Assembly (NCBI GenBank): GCA_046262635.1
Contig: JBHEMK010000186.1
Location: forward strand, 1 to 14,543
Source: JBHEMK01 sp046262635
Lineage (GTDB): Bacteria; Actinomycetota; Thermoleophilia; Gaiellales; Gaiellaceae
Reading direction: 5' to 3'
Length of the DNA: 14,543 bases
In this document: one piece after another, positions 5,610 through 12,798 of the stretch
How the letters are laid out: every line of letters starts with the position of its first letter
How positions within the stretch are numbered: the first letter of the stretch is position 1
Position numbers and translations under genes: made by a program
Notes under the pieces: generated by a model
The model's input: the letters and a program-made list of their open reading frames with translations, nothing else
Databases searched by the model: none
Told to the model about the DNA's origin: nothing

Positions 5610-6440
5610 ATGCTGATCCGTGTCGGCCACAGTGCCGATCCCGATGATGCGTTCATGTTCTGGGGCCTCGCCTCGGGCTCGGTCGACCCTGCCGGGTTCG
5701 AGTTCCAGTCGGTCGTCGAGGACATCCAGACGCTGAACGAGTGGGCGCTCGAGGGGCGCCTCGAGGTGACGGCGATCTCGCTGGCGACCTACCCGCTCGT
5801 CCAGGATCGCTACATGCTGCTCCCGCACGGGGCCAGCATGGGTAGCGGCTACGGCCCGGTTGTCGTCGGGAAGCACCCGTTCTCCCGCGAGGAGCTGCTC
5901 CAGCGGGAGATCGTCGTGCCGGGCCTGAACACGACGGCCTTCCTCGTCCTCAAGATGTTCCTCGGCGGTGATTTCGCCTGCCGCGCGCTGCCGTTCGACC
6001 AGATCCTCGACGAGGTGCGGTCGGGCCGCGCCGAGGCCGGGCTGATCATCCACGAGGGTCAGCTGACCTTCGAGACCAACGGCCTCGAGAAGTCCGTCGA
6101 CCTCGGCGAGTGGTGGCTGCTCGAGACGGGCCTGCCGCTTCCGCTCGGGGTCAACGTGGCGCGGCGCAACCTCGGGCGCGAGAAGCTGCGGGAGCTCTCG
6201 GCCGTGCTGCGCACGTCGATCGTCTCGGGGCTCGAGCACCGGCGTGAGGCGATGCAGTACGCGATGGGTTTCGGCCGCGGCCTCGATGCGGCGCTCACCG
6301 ACCGCTTTGTCGCGATGTACGTCAACGAGCTGACATGCGACTACGGCGACGAGGGCCGGGAGGCCGTGCAGGAGCTGCTGCGCCGCGCGGAGTCCGCGGG
6401 CGCCTACGACAGGCCCGTTCAGGTCGAGTTCGTCCAGTAG
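5610..6440 (+). CDS. mqnD: 1,4-dihydroxy-6-naphthoate synthase (futalosine menaquinone pathway)
   Basis: This 276-residue protein converts cyclic dehypoxanthinyl futalosine to 1,4-dihydroxy-6-naphthoate, a late step of the futalosine route to menaquinone in the cytoplasm. The fold is periplasmic-binding-protein-like with two lobes. Motifs include RVGHSADPDDAFMFWGL (4-20), EVTAISLATYPLV (52-64), HGASMGSGYGP (73-83), VPGLNTTAF (103-111) and GLIIHEGQLTF (144-154), where His148 matches the catalytic histidine known in MqnD. It ends with a helical domain. The start lacks a Shine-Dalgarno sequence; TAGCGT lies 8 bases upstream, so it is probably leaderless. No other mqn gene is in the window. It is divergent from the metal regulator, and a thiolase follows 13 bases after its stop. 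Confidence 0.9.
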   Translation: MLIRVGHSADPDDAFMFWGLASGSVDPAGFEFQSVVEDIQTLNEWALEGRLEVTAISLATYPLVQDRYMLLPHGASMGSGYGPVVVGKHPFSREELLQREIVVPGLNTTAFLVLKMFLGGDFACRALPFDQILDEVRSGRAEAGLIIHEGQLTFETNGLEKSVDLGEWWLLETGLPLPLGVNVARRNLGREKLRELSAVLRTSIVSGLEHRREAMQYAMGFGRGLDAALTDRFVAMYVNELTCDYGDEGREAVQELLRRAESAGAYDRPVQVEFVQ

Positions 6441-6441
6441 T

Positions 6442-6447
6442 TACGCT
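6442..6447 (+). promoter_or_regulatory. -10 box for leaderless thiolase transcript
   Basis: TACGCT ends 6 bases before ATG 6454 and begins just after the mqnD stop. There is no Shine-Dalgarno sequence. It suggests the thiolase has its own leaderless promoter even though it could also be read through from mqnD. Confidence 0.45.
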
Positions 6448-6453
6448 CCGGCC

Positions 6454-7629
6454 ATGGCCAGGGCAGTCGTCCTCTCGGGTGTTCGCACGCCGATCGGCCG
6501 CTACGGCGGGGCGCTCGCGGGCGTGCGGCCCGACGATTTGGCGGCCACGGCGATCGCCGCGGCGGTCGCGCGCTCCGGCGTGCCCGCCGTGCAGATCGAG
6601 GACGTCTACCTCGGCTGCGCGAACCAGGCCGGTGAGGACAACCGGAACGTGGCGCGGATGGCGTCGCTCCTCGCCGGGCTGCCCGAGTCGGTCGCCGGCG
6701 TCACCCTGAACCGGCTCTGCGCATCCGGTCTCTCGGCGGTGGTCTCGGCGTGCCACGCGATCGCGGCCGGGGGTGGCGACCTCTTCGTCGCCGGGGGGGT
6801 CGAGTCGATGAGCCGGGCGCCGCTCGTGACGGCCAAGCCGGACCAGGCCTTCCCACGCGGCGATCGCGTCATGTACGACTCGACGCTCGGCTGGCGCTTC
6901 ACGAACCCGCGCCTCGCCGCGCTCTTCCCGCTCGAGACGATGGGCGAGACCGGTGAGAACGTCGCCGAGCGCTGGCAGGTCTCGCGGGAGGAGCAGGACG
7001 CGTTCGCCCTGGCCTCGCAGCAGCGCTGGGCCGCCGCCGCCGGGGCGGGGCGGTTCGATGACGAGCTCGTTCCGGTCGGCGAGGTCGTGCGGGACGAGCA
7101 GCCGCGCCCGGACACGAGCGCGGAGAGGCTCGCGGGCCTGCCGCCGGCCTTCCGGGCGGGGGGAACCGTCACGGCGGGGAACGCCAGCGCGCTCAACGAC
7201 GGCGCCGCCGCGCTCGTGATCGCGAGCGAGGAGAGGGCCCGGGAACTCGGCATTGAGCCGCTCGCCCGTTTCGTCGGCTCCGCCGTCGCAGGGGTTGACC
7301 CCAGGGTGATGGGCATCGGCCCGATCCCCGCCGTGCAGAGGCTCCTCGCCCGCGCCGGGGTCGAGGGGGGCGAGGTCGACCTCGTCGAGCTGAACGAGGC
7401 GTTCGCCTCACAGAGCCTCGTCGTCCTTCGCGAGCTCGGCCTCGACCACGACCGGGTCAACGTCAACGGGGGTGCGATTGCCCTCGGCCACCCGCTCGGG
7501 ATGAGCGGCGCCCGCCTCGTCGTCTCACTGCTGCACGAGCTGCGCCGGCGGGGCGGCCGCTACGGCCTCGCGACGCTCTGCGTCGGCGTCGGCCAGGGTC
7601 AGGCGGCCCTGTTCGAACGCTCGGCGTAA
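6454..7629 (+). CDS. Thiolase (acetyl-CoA C-acyltransferase), resembling 3-oxoadipyl-CoA thiolase
   Basis: This 391-residue protein is full length for thiolase. The three catalytic positions are present: Cys89 in TLNRLCASG, His346 in GGAIALGHPLG and Cys376 in ATLCVGVGQG. GVESMSRAP (115-123), NASALNDGAAAL (243-254) and ELNEAFASQ (312-320) are further signatures. CANQAGEDNRNVARM (55-69) and STLGWRFTNP (143-152) are typical of PcaF/PaaJ, which cleave 3-oxoadipyl-CoA to succinyl-CoA and acetyl-CoA in aromatic degradation. A general beta-oxidation or acetoacetyl-CoA role is the alternative. No other beta-ketoadipate gene is nearby, so the pathway is not fixed. The start lacks a Shine-Dalgarno sequence and follows a -10 box by 6 bases. 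Confidence 0.9.
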   Translation: MARAVVLSGVRTPIGRYGGALAGVRPDDLAATAIAAAVARSGVPAVQIEDVYLGCANQAGEDNRNVARMASLLAGLPESVAGVTLNRLCASGLSAVVSACHAIAAGGGDLFVAGGVESMSRAPLVTAKPDQAFPRGDRVMYDSTLGWRFTNPRLAALFPLETMGETGENVAERWQVSREEQDAFALASQQRWAAAAGAGRFDDELVPVGEVVRDEQPRPDTSAERLAGLPPAFRAGGTVTAGNASALNDGAAALVIASEERARELGIEPLARFVGSAVAGVDPRVMGIGPIPAVQRLLARAGVEGGEVDLVELNEAFASQSLVVLRELGLDHDRVNVNGGAIALGHPLGMSGARLVVSLLHELRRRGGRYGLATLCVGVGQGQAALFERSA

Positions 7630-7696
7630 CCGGCGGGACGGTCTGCGCCTCGGGTGCATCCGAACGCGCTGCCAAACCGGGTCAGGATCTGTTCCT

Positions 7697-7966
7697 TCAG
7701 CTGACAGGAGGGCGGATGTAGATCACGCCTTCGTGCTTGATCGGCACGAAGGGCGCGCCGAGATTCATCACGACGACCTCGACCTGGCCGTAGATCTCGT
7801 CGCCGGCCTCGGCGCCGTCGCCTGAGTAGTGGACCTCGATGCTGACCTCATCGACCGCCCTCGCGTCGAGACCGTGCGCCTTCAGGGTCTCGAGCAGTCG
7901 GTCGCGATCGGGGATCCGCGCGGCCTCGACCTGGATGTGTTCCGACATCGCGTCTGCATCGCTCAT
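7697..7966 (-). CDS. Small conserved-looking protein of unknown function (89 aa)
   Basis: This 89-residue soluble protein is not one I recognise. It has an N-terminal helix-rich part (RDRLLETLKAHGLDARAVDEVSIEVHYSG) and a strand-rich C-terminal part (EIYGQVEVVVMNLGAPFVPIKHEGVIYIRPP), a compact alpha/beta layout. ATG 7966 is preferred because GGAG ends 6 bases upstream; an internal ATG six codons later is the alternative. It is one of the few genes here with a clear Shine-Dalgarno sequence. It converges with the thiolase 67 bases away and diverges from the aldehyde dehydrogenase, with 57 bases between starts. Confidence 0.7.
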   Translation of the reverse strand: MSDADAMSEHIQVEAARIPDRDRLLETLKAHGLDARAVDEVSIEVHYSGDGAEAGDEIYGQVEVVVMNLGAPFVPIKHEGVIYIRPPVS

Positions 7967-8010
7967 GGAAGTCTCCGCCCTTCGCGCCGCCGATCGAACG
8001 GCAGGGTCGT

Positions 8011-8016
8011 TATCGT
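8011..8016 (+). promoter_or_regulatory. -10 box for leaderless aldehyde dehydrogenase transcript
   Basis: TATCGT ends 7 bases before ATG 8024, with no Shine-Dalgarno sequence between. The identical hexamer precedes the split-barrel gene at 10158. Confidence 0.5.
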
Positions 8017-8023
8017 CTCACGA

Positions 8024-9496
8024 ATGGCGGTCACGACCAAGGGGGACTACGGCCTCTTCATCAACGGCGAGCCTGCCGAGCCCCACTCGGGGGAGATCCG
8101 CCGGTTGCGCGAGCCCGCGACGGGCGCCGACCTGGCCGGCGCAGCGATGGCGGGCGAGCAGGACGTCGACCGCGCGGTCGAGGCTGCCCGCGCAGCGCTC
8201 GACGGCCCGTGGGGCAAGTCGCCGCCGAACGAGCGCTCACGGCTCCTCCACGCGCTTGCGGATGCGATCCAGACGGATCGGAAGGAGCTCGCCGAGCTCG
8301 AGGCGCGCAACGTCGGCAAGGCGATCTCGTCGGTCTAGGCCGAGCTCGCCGGCGCGATCGAGAATTTCCGCTTCTACGCCTCGGCGATCGCCTCGATCTC
8401 CGGCCGCTCGAATCCGGTCGGCGGCTCGCTCCTCTTCTACTCGCTGAAGGAGCCGGTTGGCGTCGCGGGTCAGATCGTCCCCTGGAACTACCCGCTGCTG
8501 ATGACGACCTGGAAGCTCGCGCCCGCGCTCGCGGCCGGCTGCTCGGTCGTGCTGAAGCCGGACGCACAGACGCCACTCTCGGCGCTGCGGCTGGCCGGAC
8601 TCGCGGCCGAAGTCGGTTTTCCGGCCGGTGCGATCAACCTCGTCCCGGGCGACGGCCCGACGACCGGTGCGTACCTCGTCAGGCACCCGGGCGTGGACAA
8701 GGTCGCCTTCACCGGCTCGACGGGCACGGGCGGCGAGATCATGCGGCTCTGCTCGGATCCGATCAAGCGCGTCGCGCTGGAGCTCGGCGGCAAGAGCCCG
8801 AACATCGTCTTCGCGGACGCGGATCTCGACGACGCGATCCCGTCGTCGGTCTGGTCGATCTACTACTCCGCCGGCCAGAGCTGCGAGGCCCGCTCGCGTG
8901 TGCTCGTCGAGGCTCCGCTCTACGACGACTTCGTTGCGCGCTTCGCCGAGCTCGCCGGAAAGATCAGGGTCGGCGACCCGCTCGACCCCGACACCCAGAT
9001 GGGCTCGCTGATCAGCACGGCCCACCGGGAGAAGGTGCACGGGTTCGTCGAGCTGGGCGCTGCCGAGGGCGCCGAGATCGTGACCGGTGGCAGGGTCCCG
9101 GCCGGCGACGGCGCCTTCTACGAGCCGACGGTGCTGACGGCGGCCGACAACCGCATGGTCGTCGCCCAGGAGGAGATCTTCGGGCCGGTCGTGACGGTGA
9201 TCCCGTTCGAGGACGAGCAGGAGGCGGTCCGGCTCGCGAACGACGTCAAGTACGGGCTGATGGCGACCGTCTGGACGAAGGACGCCGCGCGCGGCCTGCG
9301 GCTCGCGAGCCGGATCAAGGCCGGCGAGGTCGGGGTGAACATGCCGTTCACGGCGTTCCCCGGAATCCCGTTCGGAGGGTACAAGCAGTCGGGGTTCGGC
9401 CGCGAGCTCGGGATCGAGACGCTCGACCTCTATCTCGAGACGAAGAGCGTGCTCGTCTCGACGAGCGCCCGTCCGTTCAACCCCTTCGGGCTGTAA
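8024..9496 (+). pseudogene. Aldehyde dehydrogenase interrupted by one in-frame TAG
   Basis: The frame encodes a complete NAD(P)-dependent aldehyde dehydrogenase of 490 codons, except that codon 105 is TAG (8336-8338). Upstream it reads ARNVGKAISSV; downstream the same frame continues AELAGAIENFRFYA without any shift. Family relatives usually have a charged residue such as lysine at this position, so AAG to TAG would be a one-base change. All catalytic elements lie beyond the stop: Asn155 in PWNYP, Glu253 in ELGGKSPN, Cys287 in AGQSCEARSR, and the C-terminal PFGGYKQSGFGRE. The N-terminal 104 residues alone cannot act, and internal reinitiation at the ATG at 8501 would lose Asn155. It is either a recent pseudogene, a sequence error or, less likely, amber readthrough. 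Confidence 0.85.
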
Positions 9497-10161
9497 TCCA
9501 CGACACGCACCCGCGCGTCCGCGGCGGCCTCGCGGCCCGGCTTGTCAGTCTCCTGCTCGGGCTCCTCGCCTTCTCGCTCGCGATCGTCCTCATCCTCGAG
9601 TCGAAGCTCGGCCTGTCGCCCTGGGATGTGCTGAACCAGGGCCTCTCGAAGCACACGCCGCTGTCCTTCGGGATGGCGAACGTCGCCGTCGGGCTAACGG
9701 TGCTGCTCGTCGCGTGGGCGCTCGGCGGGACGCCGGGCCTCGGGACGGTCGCGAACGCCGTGCTCGTCGGGACGTTCATCCAGGGACTGCTCGCGAGCAG
9801 CACGGTCAGCGGCCTTGCGCACGACCCGCTCGTGTGGCGCATCGCCCTGCTCGTGGCAGGGATCGCGCTGATCGGCCCGGCCAGCGCCCTCTACATCTGC
9901 GCCGACCTCGGCGCCGGGCCGCGGGACACGCTGATGCTCGTGGGCGCTCGCCGGAGCGGCCGGCGGGTCGGCCTCGTCCGGGCAGCACTCGAGCTCTGCG
10001 CGCTCGCAGCCGGGATTCTCCTCGGCGGGGCGTTCGGGATCGGAACGGTCGCCTTCGCGCTCCTCGTCGGGCCCGTCGTCGAGGGGTCGTTCTGGCTGCT
10101 TCGGCACTCGCCGCTCGCCGCCGAGGTGCCCGGCGCCCCAGCGGTTATCGTCGGGGAATGA
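9496..10161 (+). CDS. YczE/YitT-like integral membrane protein, non-standard start
   Basis: About 221 residues, with four to five membrane helices, resembling the YczE (COG2364) group of unknown function. Landmarks are LESKLGLSPWDVLNQGLS near residues 36-53, and later ADLGAGPRDTLMLVGARRSGRRVGLVRAALEL, a repeat-like motif of this family. The start is a problem: no ATG, GTG or TTG exists between the aldehyde dehydrogenase stop and the first helix. ATC at 9496 overlaps the preceding TAA as TAATC, exactly where a TAATG overlap would be expected. So it uses a rare AUC start, or the start was lost by G to C. The stop overlaps the next ATG (ATGA). Membrane family assignment is firm; the start is not. 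Confidence 0.72.
   Translation: MHDTHPRVRGGLAARLVSLLLGLLAFSLAIVLILESKLGLSPWDVLNQGLSKHTPLSFGMANVAVGLTVLLVAWALGGTPGLGTVANAVLVGTFIQGLLASSTVSGLAHDPLVWRIALLVAGIALIGPASALYICADLGAGPRDTLMLVGARRSGRRVGLVRAALELCALAAGILLGGAFGIGTVAFALLVGPVVEGSFWLLRHSPLAAEVPGAPAVIVGE
10146..10151 (+). promoter_or_regulatory. -10 box for leaderless split-barrel gene
   Basis: TATCGT lies inside the last codons of the YczE-like gene and ends 6 bases before ATG 10158. The purines GGGGA directly before the ATG are too close to act as a Shine-Dalgarno sequence. Confidence 0.45.
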
Positions 10162-10616
10162 GGATCCGGCGCCCGGGCTTCGCAGCCGCCTACGGGATTT
10201 CGGCCGACGAGGAGGGTCGGCTCCCCTGGGAATGGGCAGGCGCGCGGCTCGGGGCCGCCCGCAGCTACTGGATCGCAACCGTCGGCCCGGCCGGGCCGAA
10301 CGCCGCCCCCGTCTGGGGGCTCTGGCTCAACGACGTCTTCGTCTTCAGCACCAACCCGAGGTCGCGCAAGGGGCGTGACCTGGCGGCCGACCCGCGGATC
10401 GTCGTCCACCTCGAGAGCGGCGACGAGGTCGTGATCCTCCAGGGCAGCGTTGAACCGCTCGAGCCGGCGCTGCACGACCGCGTCCGGGACGAGTACGAGC
10501 AGAAGTACGGGCTGCGTCTCGACCACGGAGACGGCTGGTTCCAGCTCCGCCCCGGCCGCGCGCACGCCTGGCGCGAGTCGGACTACCCGACGAGCGCCAC
10601 CCGGTACGACTTCTAG
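10158..10616 (+). CDS. FMN/F420-binding split-barrel (pyridoxamine 5'-phosphate oxidase-like) protein
   Basis: This 152-residue protein belongs to the PNPOx-like split beta-barrel superfamily, which binds FMN or cofactor F420 and carries out redox or haem-related reactions. The core is SYWIATVGPAGPNAAPVWGLWLNDVFVFSTNPRSRKGRDLAADPRIVVHLESGDEVVILQG (about 36-97). The strand VWGLWLNDVFVFST, then SRKGRDLAADPRIVVH, is the usual cofactor-phosphate region. True PNPOx for vitamin B6 is longer, so this is a relative with an unknown substrate; F420 is plausible in actinobacteria. Its ATG overlaps the YczE-like stop by 4 bases, but it also has its own -10 box, so it may be made both by coupling and as a leaderless message. 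Confidence 0.82.
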   Translation: MRIRRPGFAAAYGISADEEGRLPWEWAGARLGAARSYWIATVGPAGPNAAPVWGLWLNDVFVFSTNPRSRKGRDLAADPRIVVHLESGDEVVILQGSVEPLEPALHDRVRDEYEQKYGLRLDHGDGWFQLRPGRAHAWRESDYPTSATRYDF

Positions 10617-10622
10617 CTGTCA

Positions 10623-10649
10623 CCGAGGTTCATCGGCGCTCGACCTCGG
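10623..10649 (+). terminator. Possible 3' hairpin after the split-barrel gene
   Basis: CCGAGGT (10623-10629) and ACCTCGG (10643-10649) form a perfect 7-bp stem with a 13-base loop, starting 7 bases past the TAG at 10614. No T-run follows, so it may end transcription weakly or protect the message. The remaining bases to 10884 show no gene I recognise, only another GC palindrome at 10746-10757. Confidence 0.4.
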
Positions 10650-10884
10650 GCTGGCGACGGGATGCTGCTCGGTCTGGTGCTGCCGGGCCGCGCGGAGCAG
10701 ATCCGGCGGCTCACGGACGGCCTCCCCGCGCCCGCGCTGCCCAGCCGGCGGCCGCCGCTCGGCGCCATGCGCGGCGCGCTCTCCTCCGGACGCAAGAACC
10801 CCCTTCCGTCCATGCAGGCCCTTCTACGGCCTCGCCGCCGGCCGCCCCGAGGATATCTCGTCGCGGCGGTGCCCGAGCTGTCGG

Positions 10885-11742
10885 CTACGCGTCAGGGGGC
10901 AGGACCGGATCGCGTGCGGTCCGTGACGCGCCCGCACTCGCGAGGACGACGAGCCCGATCGCGACGAGCGCCCGGGCATGCAGCCGCTCGCCGAGGAAGA
11001 CGAAGCCGGAGGCCGCGGCGATTGCGGGTTCGAGGCTCATCATCACGCCGAAGACGTGTGTCGGCAGCCGGCGCATCGCCTCGAGCTCCAGCGACCACGG
11101 CAGCGCGGACGAGAGCAACCCGACGCCGACCGCGGCTCCGAGGAGCCTCGGGTCGAGCACCTTCGAGCCGGCGCTGACGATCCCCCAGGGCAGCGAGAGC
11201 ACGAGCGCGAGCGCCATCGCGATCGCGAGCCCGCTCGAACCGGCCCAGACGCGGCCGACGCGCGTACCGATCAGGATGTAGATCGCCCAGAACATCCCAG
11301 CCAGCGCCGCAAGCGCAATCCCGAGCGTGTGCACGTGTGCACCGGCGCCCTCGCTGAGGAGCGCGATCCCCGCGCCTGCGAGCACGATCCAGACGAAGTC
11401 GAGCCGGCGGCGGGACGAGATCACCGCGACGCCGAGCGGCCCGATGAACTCCACGGTCACGGCGATCCCGAGCGGTGCCCGGTCGAGCGCCTCGTAGAAC
11501 GCGAGGTTCATGCACGCGAGCGTCGCGCCGAGCACGGCCGCGAGTCGCAGGTCGGCGGCGCTGCGCCCCCGGATCCTCGGCCGCTGCAGCGTCCACAGTG
11601 CGATCCCGCCGAAGAGCAGGCGCAGGAACACGACGCCCGGTGGGCCGAGCTCGTCGAACAGCGACTTCGCCACGGCCGCTCCGACCTGCACCGAGACGGC
11701 CGCTCCGAGGACGAAGGCCGGCGCGGGAACCTGGCGCTTCAT
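10885..11742 (-). CDS. rhtA: EamA-family transporter, RhtA-like amino-acid exporter
   Basis: This 285-residue protein has ten predicted membrane helices in two EamA repeats and closely follows the layout of the threonine/homoserine exporter RhtA, which expels amino acids across the inner membrane. Markers are SVQVGAAVAKSLFDELGPPGVVFLRL (17-42), NLAFYEALDRAPLGIAVTVEFIGPLGVAVISSRR (79-112), and in the second half ALPWSLELEAMRRLPTHVFGVMMSLEPAIAAASGFVFLGERL. The start is ATG 11742 with GGAAGG 6 bases upstream; the frame stays open further upstream over the neighbouring gene, but that part is arginine/proline-rich shadow. It is divergent from the amidohydrolase gene, 32 bases apart, with a shared palindrome. 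The exported compound is not determined. Confidence 0.87.
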   Translation of the reverse strand: MKRQVPAPAFVLGAAVSVQVGAAVAKSLFDELGPPGVVFLRLLFGGIALWTLQRPRIRGRSAADLRLAAVLGATLACMNLAFYEALDRAPLGIAVTVEFIGPLGVAVISSRRRLDFVWIVLAGAGIALLSEGAGAHVHTLGIALAALAGMFWAIYILIGTRVGRVWAGSSGLAIAMALALVLSLPWGIVSAGSKVLDPRLLGAAVGVGLLSSALPWSLELEAMRRLPTHVFGVMMSLEPAIAAASGFVFLGERLHARALVAIGLVVLASAGASRTARDPVLPPDA

Positions 11743-11751
11743 GCCGCACCT

Positions 11752-11763
11752 TCCCACGTGGGA
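11752..11763. promoter_or_regulatory. 12-bp palindrome between divergent exporter and amidohydrolase genes
   Basis: TCCCACGTGGGA is perfectly self-complementary and sits in the 32-bp gap between ATG 11742 (minus) and ATG 11775 (plus). Its two halves overlap the purine-rich ribosome binding sites of both genes: GGAAGG on the minus strand, GGAGG at 11761-11765 on the plus strand. It is a candidate operator for joint control, or an element that hides both binding sites when folded. Confidence 0.45.
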
Positions 11764-11774
11764 GGATTCCCGCG

Positions 11775-12785
11775 ATGCGGGTGCTCGACCGACTCGACGA
11801 GCTGTACGCGATCGGCGCGAGCCGCATCGGCGGCTCCCCGGAGGAGCAGGCGGCCCACGACCTGGCCGCAGGCTGGATGGAGGCGGCGGGGCTCGCCGTC
11901 GAGGTCGACGCCGACGGCAACCTGTTCGGGCGGTTCGCGGGCTCGGGCCCGGGGGTGTGGACCGGTTCACATCTCGACAGCGTGCCGAACGGCGGCCGGT
12001 TCGACGGCGCCCTCGGCGTCGTGGCGTCGATCGAGGCGCTCGAGCGCCTCGGCCCGCAGGCGCGTCCACTCGCAGCCGTCGTCTTTCGCGACGAGGAACG
12101 GGGCTGCACCGGTAGCCGCGCCCGCTGTGCGCGCGGCCGGCTGCCGGCCTCCTTCGTCGAGGTGCACATCGAGCAGGGGCCGCGGCTCGCCGCCGCCGGC
12201 TCACCGCTCGGGGTCGTCACGGCGATCGTCGGCTACACCCGCCGGACGGTCGTCTTCGCAGGCCGGACCGGACACGCGGGCACGACCCCGATGGACGGTC
12301 GCGAGGATGCGCTTTGCCGTGCGGCGGAGTACGTCCTGCGCGTGCGTGAGGCGGCGACGGAGATCGGCGAGGCGGTCGGGACCGTTGGCCGCCTCGACGT
12401 CGAGCCCGGTGGCGGGAACGTCATCCCGGGCCGCGCCACGCTGACGGTTGACCTTCGGGCGCCCGACACGGCCCGGCTCGGGGCGCTGCTCGCCTCCCTC
12501 GGCCTCGAGCCCGAGCCGATCACCGCTCCGGCCCTCATGTCGGCGACGATCGGAGCGGCTCTCGGAGACGAGCTGGAGCGACGCGGGCTGCGGGTCGTCG
12601 AGCTTGCATCGGGTGCGGGCCACGACGCCGGCATTCTCGCCGCGGCAGGGGTTGAGAGCGGGATGCTGTTCGTGCGCAGCCTCGCCGGCGGGGTCAGCCA
12701 CTCGCCCGACGAACTCTCGAGCGCCGAGGACATCGACCTGGCCGTCGACGTGCTCCAGTCGGTGTTGCTCCGACTTGCGAGCTAG
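11775..12785 (+). CDS. M20-family amidohydrolase (allantoate/N-carbamoyl amino acid hydrolase type)
   Basis: This 336-residue metallohydrolase resembles allantoate amidohydrolase and N-carbamoyl-L-amino-acid hydrolase, which split C-N bonds using two metal ions. Metal and catalytic positions are visible: His66 in TGSHLDSVPNGG, Asp77 in RFDGALGV, Glu107/108 in RDEERG, His131 in EVHIEQGP and His309 in VSHSPDE. HAGTTPMDGRED (167-178) marks the dimerisation domain. Typical members have about 410 residues; here the region between RDEERG and HIEQGP is only about 20 residues, so roughly 60-70 are missing without loss of any ligand. A short natural subfamily is more likely than damage. The start ATG 11775 follows GGAGG by 9 bases. 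It is divergent from an RhtA-like exporter; the phosphoribosyltransferase follows 13 bases later. Confidence 0.85.
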   Translation: MRVLDRLDELYAIGASRIGGSPEEQAAHDLAAGWMEAAGLAVEVDADGNLFGRFAGSGPGVWTGSHLDSVPNGGRFDGALGVVASIEALERLGPQARPLAAVVFRDEERGCTGSRARCARGRLPASFVEVHIEQGPRLAAAGSPLGVVTAIVGYTRRTVVFAGRTGHAGTTPMDGREDALCRAAEYVLRVREAATEIGEAVGTVGRLDVEPGGGNVIPGRATLTVDLRAPDTARLGALLASLGLEPEPITAPALMSATIGAALGDELERRGLRVVELASGAGHDAGILAAAGVESGMLFVRSLAGGVSHSPDELSSAEDIDLAVDVLQSVLLRLAS

Positions 12786-12786
12786 G

Positions 12787-12792
12787 TAGATT
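12787..12792 (+). promoter_or_regulatory. -10 box for leaderless phosphoribosyltransferase transcript
   Basis: TAGATT follows the amidohydrolase TAG and ends 6 bases before ATG 12799. There is no Shine-Dalgarno sequence. Confidence 0.5.
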
Positions 12793-12798
12793 CCGGCA

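Noticed and set aside
4710..6440. A 576-residue open frame containing mqnD
   Set aside because: The first 300 codons are an out-of-phase reading of the 116-aa gene and of the antisense of the regulator; mqnD begins at 5610.
6606..7466. Antisense frame (286 residues) opposite the thiolase
   Set aside because: Serine/arginine-rich shadow of the thiolase coding sequence.
8336..8338. TAG as pyrrolysine or a general amber-sense codon
   Set aside because: TAG ends ten other genes in the window, and aldehyde dehydrogenases are not known pyrrolysine enzymes.
8209..10161. A 650-residue open frame that would fuse to the YczE-like protein
   Set aside because: Upstream of about 9496 it is an arginine/glycine-rich shadow of the aldehyde dehydrogenase frame, not a fused domain.
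10885..12204. N-terminal extension of the exporter to 439 residues
   Set aside because: The extra part lies over the amidohydrolase gene and is arginine/proline-rich without structure; ATG 11742 has a ribosome binding site.
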